Below are positions 55,466 through 64,000 of a stretch of DNA of 64,000 nucleotides, in pieces; position 1 is the first letter of the stretch, and each line of letters begins with the position of its first letter. Where the stretch lies: the NCBI GenBank assembly GCA_003999685.1, contig CP021228.1, positions 1,302,001-1,366,000 of the forward strand, written 5' to 3'. The translations under genes were made by a program, and so were the position numbers. Below the pieces are notes generated by a model. It was not told the DNA's origin. It did not search any database and saw only the letters and a program-made list of their open reading frames with translations. Source of the DNA: Taiwanofungus camphoratus (lineage: Eukaryota; Basidiomycota; Agaricomycetes; Polyporales; Taiwanofungaceae).

Positions 55466-58400
55466 TACCCCATCGTCAAGGAGAAGCAGCCCTAGTCATC
55501 GACTACGATGGGGCAAAGCCAAGTATTTCTTTTGTCGCTCCGATAAATTCTTTGATCTCCGGCGCAGTCCAGTCTCTTTATCTCTCTGCTTGTTCTTCAG
55601 TCTCCTCACATTTGCAGTCTCTCTATACCGCAGACACAAAAGCATCCAGTATGGCCACATCGAACGCTTCGACGTGGGCTTCGACACTTCTATTTTCAGC
55701 CCCTTTTGCTTCGCTTCCTAATCCGTCCTCTTTGAACTCTTCGAATTGCGCTTCAACCTCTCAGCTTCTTAATTCCATTCATCCGACATCTTCTACGTCA
55801 ACTCACGAAACCTACGCAGCTACTAAGAAGAAGTACAAGCCAGTCACACTCAAGACTCGTCCCGTTCTAGGAGCGGTCCCCAAACAGTTTCGAATAGTTC
55901 GAGACATTAAGGGGGACCCCCTTTCCATTATGCCAGTACTCTCAACTAATCCCCCGCCCTTCGAACCTACTGGCCGCTATATGCGTGAATGATTCGAAAT
56001 TATGGAGAAGCTTCACGATGGCACCTTCCTGCTCCCCGACGAGCGTCGAGTCCTCCACCACTTCATGTGCTTGCACAACGAAGCCTTCGCATGGACTGAC
56101 AAAGAAAGGGGATGCTTCAAATCAAAGTACTTCCCTTCTGTAGATTTCCCCGTTATACCACATACGCCCTGGGTGCAGAAGAATATCCCAATTCCACCCA
56201 GGATCTACAATCAAGTTTGCACCATAATCAAGCAAAAGATCGATGCAGGAGTCTACGAGCCTTCGAACTCATCGTATCGATCACGTTGGTTTTGCGTAGT
56301 AAAGAAGGACGGGAAATCTCTTCGACTCGTACACTCCCTCGAGCCCCTTAACGCAGTTACGATACAGCACTCTGGCATACCACCTACACCAGAATATCTC
56401 GCAGAACAGTTTGGAGGAAGACCGTGCAGCGGCATGCTTGACCTCTATGTAGGCTACGATGAACGACTCATCACAGAGTCTTCGAGAGACCTTACAACGT
56501 TCCAAACTCCCTACGGCGCCATGCGACTTGTCACCCTTCCTGAAACAATTACCCATTTCATTTCTTATCTTATCGTGCTATGACACATAACAGATAACCC
56601 AGAGCGCTCGCACGTGACCACGCACGTGCTCGTCTTATTGTCTGGGCCCTGCTTATTCATGGGCACTTACACATACGCATCACGGGCCCCGCTTATCTTC
56701 AGCCTTATCGGATGGGCCCCGCTTACTCACTGACATTGCCTCATACCGGGCCCCACATCTCACATTCCCGCTTACGCATACCGCTTGCTAATACGGCCCG
56801 GTTACTCATAGTTCATGACATGCCACTGTTAGTCGTACGATTCCCCTTTATTCTGGGACCTGCCCTAGAGTCGTTGTTTGGTTCGCACAAACACTCGTAC
56901 GTGTATATATAGGCATATACTTTCATAGGTCGGACCTTAAGTTCGATCTTCTTACCATCCAATCTATATTGGTTATACTTGTACCTCGAATCCTCTCCTC
57001 GTACTTGAGGGGTACTCGGTCGAGTCTTTGGACTAGCACTCACGGTCACAGATTGACCCTAAGTCCTCGCCATCTTCTATCATGGTCAGGCCCTCTATAC
57101 GAGGCAGCGTATGATCCAAGATACCAGTTTGTATCACTTCTGATGGGTTGGATGAACTCAGTCCCTATATTCCACGACGATGTCACGTACATTCTACAAC
57201 CCGAAATCCCGCACTCTACAGTCCCCTACATCGACGACGTTCCAGTCAAAGGCCCCGCATCTGACTACAACAACAAGCGGCTGCCTTCCAACCATGGGAT
57301 TCGAAGATTCGTATGAGAACACTTCGAAAACTTGAATCAAATCGTTACTCGAATGCGCTACGCAGGAGGAACCTTCTCCGGCGTAAAGAGCATTCTAATC
57401 TCGCGCAAAATCATGGTCATAGGACACCGGTGTACTCCAGAAGGACGGTTGCCTGACGATTCTTGAGTCTCAGCAATACGCAACTGGGGCCCCTGCACTA
57501 CGCTCTCTGATGTTCAAGTGTTCCTAGGAACCATCAGAGTTGTTCAAATATTCATACGCAACTTCGCCCATCGCATTAATGCCCTCGTACACCTTACGAG
57601 GAAGGACGTAGAGTTCAAATTCGGTCCTGAGCAAATTGTAGCACAAGAAGACCTCAAGGACGCTCTACTCTCCTCCCCCGCACTACGAGCTATCAACTAC
57701 GATTCCCCATCTCCTGTAATCCTCGCAGTCAACACTTCATTCATTGCAGTTGGGTACCACCTTTGTCAGTGCAATGAAGCCAACACTCGAATCCGCTACT
57801 ACAACCGCTTTGGCTCTATCACGCTGAACGATCGTGAGCGAAGGTTCTCTCAACCTAAACTCGAGATCTACGGTCTATTCTGTGCCCTTCGATCCCTTCA
57901 ACTTTACCTTATCGGCATTCGAAACCTCATCGTAGAAGTCGATGCTCGCTACATCAAAGGCATGCTCAAGAACCCAGATATCGCCCCCAGCACAAGCATC
58001 AACCACTGGATAATAGCCATCCTCACATTCCACTTCACGATAGTACATGTTCCTGGTACAATGCATGGCCCCAATGGTCTCTCTCGACGTACACCACAGC
58101 CAGGCAATGCTGTCGTAGAAGAAATCGACGAAGACTTCGACGACTGGATTGATCACATGCACTCCTTTGTACATCAGATACTACCTCCCCCTCATGCCCC
58201 TACAATGTCCATTCTAACCAACGCAGAAGCCGAGGACGGCTCCAATTTCAAAAAGGAGGAGGTTAGCTACGAAATCGTCTCACGTTCAGAGCAAGCGCAG
58301 CTCGCAGATGCAAGACTCGACGAGGTCCTCGAGTTTCATTGAATGCTTTCGAAGCCAGAAGGCATTTCGGACGGCGAATATGAAGGGTTTCTCAAGTACT

Positions 58401-59680
58401 GCATGCTGTTCTTCCTGGATAACGACACTCTATGGCGAAAAGACAACCATGGCGCACACAAGTTGGTCATCAAGCCTGGCAATCGACTTCGAATTCTTCG
58501 AGAATGTCACAACCACACCGCTCATCGGGGTGTCTACGCGACAAAAGTCTTTGTCAGCGAACGATTTTGGTGGCCGTTCCACTATGCAGATATAGCATGG
58601 TTCGTTTGAACATGCCATCTATGCCAGTCTCGTCAAGTTCAGCAAATCCTTATTCCCCCTACCGTCACAATGCCCGCCCCTATCTTTGCAAAGATACATA
58701 TCGATACAATGCATATGCCCGCATCAGGTGGATACAAGTACCTCGTACAAGGAAGATGCTCTCTCACGATGTACCCGGAGTTTCAAATGCTTCGAAAAGA
58801 AACAGCGTCAGCGCTCGCCGACTGGATCTTCAAAGACATCCTCTGTCAATGGGGCACGCTCAGCGAGATCGTTACGGACAACGGAGCAGCGTTTATCAAA
58901 GCGGCAGACTATCTGTCAAAGAAATACCACATCAATCACATTCGAATCAGTGGCTACAACTCTAGAGCGAACGGACTCATTGAACGACCACACTTCAGCA
59001 TGAGACAGGCCTTGTTCAAAACCGCCGACGGAGACGAGAAGAAATGGTCTCACACGGCATACTTCGTATTCTGGTCTGAACGCATTACGACTCGACAACG
59101 CATGGGGTGCTCACCATACTTTGCAGTCACGGGCACTCACCCCCTCATCCCTCTTGACATTGTAGAAGCCACGTACCTTCAGCCCCCTCCCACTTCAATT
59201 CTTTTTACGACAGATCTCATCACATGCAGAGCAATTGCGCTCCAGAAGCGTGTAGAGCAAGTAGCTGAACTCAGCTTGAAGGTCTAGGAAGCCCGTCGAA
59301 CAGCAGCACTTCGCTTCGAAAAGGAGCACAAGCACTCGATCAAGGGCTTTAATTTCAAATGTGGAGACTTAGTGCTTGTACGAAACACAAAGATCGAGAA
59401 GTCCCTGAATAGCAAGATGCGCCCCTGCTACCTAGGCCCCCTCATCATTGTCTCGTGCAACAAGGGCGGCGCGTACATCATCTGCGAACTGGACGGCACA
59501 GTGCTCAACCAGCCCATCGCAGCATTTCGAGTCATCCCCTACTTCGCTCGACAATCCATCCCCATCCCGGACAACCTAGAAGACATTTCAACTGAGCGTC
59601 TTCGAGAACTTGAATGATCCAATTCGCTCGGCGATGACGACGATGATATTGTCGAAGACGTCGAAGAAAGCGAGCAGTAG
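55462..59680 (+). pseudogene. G3 copy 2 pol, interrupted by solo LTR-D
   Basis: Reverse transcriptase begins as in copy 1, with a TGA at about 55990. It is split at 56541 by LTR-D in the LVTL-LMGW segment and resumes at 57137 with VPYIDDVPV. RNase H (VILAVNTSFIAVGYHL: the first catalytic Asp is Asn here) and the integrase zinc region (CHNHTAHRG ... CHLCQ) follow. The integrase core from about 58670 is open for 205 residues with HIDTMHMP, VTDNGAAF and NGLIERPH intact. TGA at 58339-58341 is shared with copy 1. Later stops at 59285 and 59615 precede the acidic tail. Confidence 0.88.
56541..57136 (+). repeat. Solo LTR-D in G3 copy 2 pol
   Basis: A 596 bp LTR from TGAAACAATTACCC to TTTGTATCA. It is flanked by CTTCC (56536-56540) and CTTCT (57137-57141). 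The uninterrupted copy 1 reads CTTCTGATGG here, so the target was CTTCT and one base has since changed. It has TATATATA near 56905 and the GGTCGGACCTTAAGTTCGATCT block shared with 33330. Confidence 0.93.
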
Positions 59681-60074
59681 AAGCCCCTGTCTCTTTACTT
59701 ATACTACTACGATGCATACTTTCAACGGTCTCTTTTCTCTTACTATATGCTTGATTTCACCTCTCTTTCTATTTGATCTAGCGTCATTTTTACCTGTACC
59801 ATACACGATTCAACTCGACTAAGTCGCGATATCGCTTCGATGTTCTACGAACGTTTCGATTTGAACGTTGCGCGAAGGCTCACATTCTACGAGTCCTCCT
59901 AGGCAGTGATGACAAACTGAGCCTACCAACGCTACCATTTTTCTTACCAAGTCCTTCGATATGTTCTTCTTCTTCGAACGCTTCTATTTCCTTCTAACAC
60001 GCATTTCACAATTGGGACAAAGAATGTTTAAATTTTCTATAGTACAAAGACCACGACCCACCACAAGACAACGA

Positions 60075-61447
60075 CTACTCCTCATTGCCCGACTCTGCAC
60101 CCACGTCGAAGCCGCCGCCCGCAATCGCCTCTTGTTCCATGTGAATCAGCTCCAGATCGAGGTCATGGAGCATGGCGCAGCGAAATGCAATGTTCGCACG
60201 CTCTGCCCGAATCATGCGGATGGCGGTGCGCGACTGCTCATCGAGGTCGAGCGAGTCCAGGTCGTCCTGCTCGAGGCCCAGGCGACTACCGCCATCCAGG
60301 GGAACCTTGATAGCGGGGCGAGGCGGCTGGGCCACTCGACGGCGCTTCGATCCGCTGACCTCTCCCGTCGAAGGTCCAGACGAAGGAGGGGGGGCTGCAG
60401 AGAAAGACAAGTCAAGGACAAACACAAGAAAGAAGAAGAAGACTCACCCTGCTTCTTCGCACCACCGCGAGTCTTCTTCGTACGACCCAAGACCGAGACC
60501 CCACCGAAATAGCAGCCCTGCGCTGCCTGGATGCATCGCTCACACGCAGTGGCGCCCTCCGCCCAGACACACTCGATGGTCTGAATACGGATTCGACATC
60601 GATCGCACTACGAAGAAGCATTAGCTCAGGAAAGTAGCTGAAGAAACAAATCACATACCTTTTCCCCCGCCTGCTGCTTCATCCGCGCGACTCGTGCCCA
60701 GTCAGTCTCGGGCGCCGTCGAGCCGTCGCGGTCGCTCTTTGACGCCTTCTACAAACCGGTCAGTAATTGAATAGGAGGGCAAGACTCCGTAACGTACCGC
60801 CGCAGTGTCACCCTCATCATCCCGAGCCCGTTTCTTTCCCTTTAAAGGGGCAGCGGCCCCTTCGATGTGCTCCCCAGTACCCTCCACCATCCTAGACACG
60901 TCGGCATCAGCCAACTGCGCGGCCTCCTCCGCCTCTCATTGAAGGGCAGCCTCCTCCTCCTCACGCTCCCGAGCCACACGCGCGGCTTCTTCTTGGCGGC
61001 ATTCTTCTTCGACACAACGAGCCTCAGCCGCAGCAGCACGGAGGCGTGCCTCTTCTTCGCGACGCCTCTCCTCTTCAACGTGACGAGCAGTGACGGCGTC
61101 GATCGCAGTGGCCAGGGCCAGCCATTCATCGTGGACCCACATGGCCCACGACTTGGTGGCAATCTCGGCGAGCTCACCAACCAGCGTCGCCACACGCTCA
61201 TCCACCTCCGCGTCCTCAACAGGCCCCCACGCCTTGCGATACATACTCTACGACAGAGGTAGTTAGCAAATAGGAAAGGACGAGCTAATAAGAGACGTAC
61301 CAGCAAATCCGCAACGTCCTGCGCCCAAGCTTCGACCTCCTCGGAGACGGTGTCGGCACAGGGTGTATCGAGTACCGCGATCAGACGGTCCCGAGTGCGC
61401 TGAACGCGCGAAGCGACGACAGCGGGGGTAGCAGAACGAGAAGGCAT
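60075..61447 (-). CDS. Antisense spliced gene inside G3 copy 2, six-cysteine cluster protein
   Basis: Same gene as at 28696-30068, offset by exactly 31379 bp. Exons: 61447-61301, 61247-60798, 60748-60659, 60607-60448 and 60394-60075. All four GT-AG introns are kept. The cysteine pattern C-x2-C-x8-C-x8-C-x2-C-x6-C is fully kept, while neighbours differ by conservative changes (Asn to Asp, Val to Ile, His to Tyr). The in-frame TGA in exon 2 (near 60937) is shared. The Glu/Arg-rich helix and the final Asp/Leu-rich region (DDLDSLDLDEQS) are conserved. The function is unknown; a zinc-stabilised, possibly DNA-binding, accessory protein of the element is the leading guess. Confidence 0.72.
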
Positions 61448-61686
61448 TGAAAGGAAAAAGAGGAGATGATAGAAGAGGGGGAGCGTGTCGAATGTGGAAC
61501 GACGAGCGAAGAAAAACAGCTAAGTCGCTCCGGCTTAAATCCTCCTCGACGGCACGTGATTGGCACGAGTCACGAGAAGGTCAGAACCACGCAGGTCTCC
61601 ATGAAAGCTTCGATCCAGTCACATCCACCAAGCTTCTAGGCATCACGTGTGGACCGGGGACGGTCCAAATTCCAAAAAGGAGGAGA

Positions 61687-62662
61687 TGATAGGCGCCAGG
61701 CCCTTCTAGGCCCCACGGAGCGCCCTCACTCGACCCTAGGACCTTAGTCATGGCTTCGACGCCACTCGACATGTCCGATACAGCCCGAAAAGCCACCGCG
61801 GGACTCTCCGATAGCCTCGAATCACGCCACCGCCACTCCGCCAGTTCTGGTCCAATGTTCCGGTGTACCGTTCCCTCTACACACAATACACCACACACAG
61901 TGGCCACTCAAGGTCCTCGCACGTGACCGGTCTTGCCACTCCAATATCGCTCGATCTGCTACGACACGCCACTCGATGTACTCGATAACGCTACAGCCCC
62001 AGGTCTTGTCTTAGTATATTTCATGTATGTTCCTTTGTTTCAGCCTTTCTAGTGACGACAAGTAGCCACTCCCTCTACAGGCCACTCCGTAGTTCGTAGT
62101 ACGCAAGTAGTTAGGATGCCACTTGTACTATGCCACTCCCGATGCGCCTTACATTATAGTACAGTAGTATAAATGCGATGTATGGTGTCTCGGAACAACA
62201 GAGAAGTTCACCCCCATCCTGCAGAGCTCAAGAAGAGCACCTTCGATTCAGTCTCCTACTGCATTCTACTGCATCCTTCCATCTTCGATTACGTTCGAAG
62301 AGTTGCGTCTACCATCCACCTTCTACAGTATCTTGAAGGGTTGTGTCTCATCCATCTTCGACATTCATCGAAGGGTTGCGTTCAGTCTTATATCCGCCTT
62401 CGAGCCACATCGAAGGGTTGCATATCAGCTAAGTCCTCACGTCTTGCCTCTCCTTAGTACAGTACAGCATAGTAGCACATCGAAGCTACGTCGAACAGTC
62501 ACAACACACGTCGTAGGTCACTGAAGGTCTTTGTAGACATCTCTCGACCCATTTGAAACTGGGAACCCTTTGCTGCTGACTCTCCCCTCCACACTAGTTC
62601 TATAGCCTTCCAGCTTCTCTAGGTCGTACCCAGTAGGGGTTGGAGTGTTATAGTGCGCATCA
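61687..62662 (+). repeat. G3 3' LTR, copy 2
   Basis: A 976 bp LTR, TGATAGGCGCC to GCGCATCA, preceded by the polypurine tract AAAAAGGAGGAGA. It abuts the KDZ transposase remnant at 62663. Confidence 0.92.
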
Positions 62663-63850
62663 CTGCTTCAGCAGATACTGACCATACTGGCAGTTGATGT
62701 CATAAAGCAGGAGCATTCTGCCAATGTCCTTTGTGTTGTATCCAATGGCATTGAACAGGGAGTAGTCCATGTTCATCTGTCTCTCCCCCTTTTGAAAGTC
62801 CACGACAGAGTGTGGCACAAAGCAGCCATGCTGAGGACAGGCAGTGGCTCCGATCCCGGTGGACTCCAGCTTGTGCTGGTCAGCATTGGCCAGGTCGACG
62901 GCCTTGTGGTTGTGACAGATGCCCAGCTGTGCAATGGGAAAAAAGACACATGAGATCATGGGCATGGGGACCAGTGAGATGGGAATCTACCCCCTTGAGC
63001 TCCTTGGCCACCTGGAGATGGGCCTTGTACCTGCCATCGGCCACAAAGAAGCCAGTGCCGTCAGTGATCTCCACATTGTTCCTGGGCCTCCTCATCTTGA
63101 GATGCTCTGCAGAGAAGTTGCCATCCATCATGAACCCTTGGGTGTACACCAATCTGGACATGGTCAGACCGGGCACAGCCAGACTGGGCTCAGATCACTT
63201 ACTGGTCAGAATGTTCCTTCCAATCTGGGTCCAAATTGACTCCAGGTTGTGGGCAGGCAGCACAGAAAAAGGAAAGGTCACCATCTCCAGGCTGCTGTCT
63301 GGATGGGTATCCAAACCCATGTCACATGAGGTCCTTGAGATGAGACCACTGTCTGGTGACCCTGAGGAATTGCTGATACCGGTCCTTGATGATGGGGTAC
63401 CCCATGAGCATTGGCAACCTCCTGATGGGTGGCCACGGAATCACTCACCAGCACGGCTTGAGAGAGAATGGGATTGGTCACCCTTCTGAGCTGGCTGTAG
63501 AAGTTGAGGGTGGAGGTCTTGCATTTGAGGTTCTCCAGCAGGAAGTCATCAAGGACCTTGAAAGTGAAACAAGTTTTGATGTGCCTGTGGCTGGCAGAGT
63601 AGAGGCCCATGTCCAGCAGCTGGTCTTCATGACTGGGGGCATTCACACACCCACACCAGTGAATGGGAAGTTGGTGAATGCCAGAGGTATTGACCATGAC
63701 CATCATTTGATGGATGCTTCTGGTGTCAAATGCCACAAGGGCATGATGCCTGTCAATACTCTGAAGGCAGTCCCAATGTTGCATGAGGTATGCCCTGTGT
63801 CTCACTGATGGCACTGCTATCTTTACTGGTGGCACCAAGACCATACCGAT
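62663..63850 (-). pseudogene. KDZ (Kyakuja-Dileera-Zisupton) transposase fragment
   Basis: Reverse-strand frame from about 63850 toward the LTR. It shows a Cys/His-containing start (IHWCGC, like the CxC domains linked to KDZ), FTFKVLDDFLLENLKCKTSTLNFY and YSQLRRVTN. After likely introns come RYQQFLRVTRQW and FFCAACPQPGVN, YTQGFMMDGNFSAEHLKMRRP, and the hallmark block GIGATACPQHGCFVPHSVVDF then KGERQMNMDYSL. Likely introns lie near 63450, 63190 and 62940. The frame is cut at 62663 by the G3 LTR, losing the C-terminal half, and the N-terminus runs toward the window end. KDZ enzymes are DDE transposases of large DNA transposons. Confidence 0.85.
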
Positions 63851-63996
63851 GGCACCACACTTATCACTGCCAGCACTGCACCCATAGCCAACAGTGCCAT
63901 GACTATTCCTGTCAGTGCTGCAATCATTGCTGTCAGCACTGCAACCATTGCTGCCAGCACCACAACCATTGCTGCTGGTGCTGTGACTATTCCTGA
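63850..63996. repeat. 21-bp-type tandem repeat at the KDZ N-terminal side
   Basis: Repeated units close to ATTGCTGTCAGCACTGCAACC run to the window end with drift. In the reverse direction they could encode a Ser/Asn/Gly/Cys-rich extension of the KDZ protein. Confidence 0.65.
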
Positions 63997-64000
63997 CAGT

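Larger units (their letters stand above)
51660..62662 (+). mobile_element. Ty3/gypsy element G3, copy 2
   Basis: An 11003 bp element: 5' LTR 51660-52681, primer site 52686, gag-protease 52736-55465, pol 55462-59680, antisense gene 60075-61447, polypurine tract to 61686 and 3' LTR 61687-62662. A solo LTR-D (56541-57136) interrupts pol. It is closely similar to copy 1, including shared stops, and keeps a gag segment that copy 1 lost. The flanks (aatgc left, ctgct right) do not form a target duplication. Confidence 0.92.

Noticed and set aside
63790-63996. Cys/His-rich ORF resembling a metal-binding protein
   Set aside because: It is a reading of the 21-bp tandem repeat in the wrong direction relative to the KDZ frame.
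1-64000. tRNA, rRNA or other structured RNA genes
   Set aside because: None was recognised by eye; a covariance-model scan would be needed to exclude them.

Overview
The window looks like nuclear DNA of a basidiomycete fungus of the class Agaricomycetes (mushrooms and polypores). The evidence is the set of short (about 50-60 bp) GT-AG introns, FunK1-type kinase-like genes, a KDZ transposase with the CxC-type context, a Tad-like LINE, chromovirus-type Ty3/gypsy elements and a BEM46-type alpha/beta hydrolase. No rRNA, tRNA, CRISPR array or bacterial-type operon was recognised. Most of the 64 kb is nested, decayed transposable elements. Host genes survive in two islands (about 4.7-15.5 kb and 43.7-49.3 kb).

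Layout: (1) 1-4.7 kb: an LTR edge, CpG-depleted relic DNA, and copy 1 of an unclassified 1.6 kb repeat (R1). (2) 4.7-15.5 kb: two divergent FunK1 genes. The left one is cut near its start codon by a reverse-strand Tad-like LINE whose 20-nt poly(A) abuts the kinase coding sequence; the right one is intact (5 exons, 825 aa). (3) 16.1-18.7 kb: a gag-like relic, then an element with AGGCCTGG-rich ends that contains a Tc1-like transposon with about 210 bp inverted repeats. (4) 18.7-38.4 kb: remains of two related chromovirus-type gypsy families (LTR-A and LTR-B), split by a 10 kb element of another gypsy family (G3, copy 1) and by two solo LTRs with clean 5-bp target duplications. (5) 38.4-42.8 kb: R1 copy 2, a G3-type solo LTR and a truncated third FunK1 copy. 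(6) 43.7-49.3 kb: a secreted tandem-repeat protein gene broken by frameshifts, the BEM46-type hydrolase gene (10 exons, 343 aa modelled) and a small secreted hydrophobic protein gene (4 exons, 225 aa). (7) 50.5-62.7 kb: a solo LTR, an LTR fragment and G3 copy 2. (8) 62.7-64 kb: a reverse-strand KDZ transposase cut by the G3 LTR and running off the window.

Two features stand out. First, both G3 copies carry, between integrase and 3' LTR and on the opposite strand, a five-exon gene with well-formed introns and a six-cysteine cluster (C-x2-C-x8-C-x8-C-x2-C-x6-C). All six cysteines and all splice signals are kept in both copies. Second, in the LTR-A/LTR-B chromoviruses the protease follows the 5' LTR almost directly, with no gag before it, while a zinc-knuckle (CCHC) gag-like ORF lies after the chromodomain, directly before the polypurine tract and 3' LTR. 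This suggests a pol-then-gag gene order.

Many stops in the elements look like CGA-to-TGA changes, and several tracts are nearly free of CpG, which fits cytosine-methylation decay. Coordinates of multi-exon genes are my own splice reading and have not been tested with transcripts.
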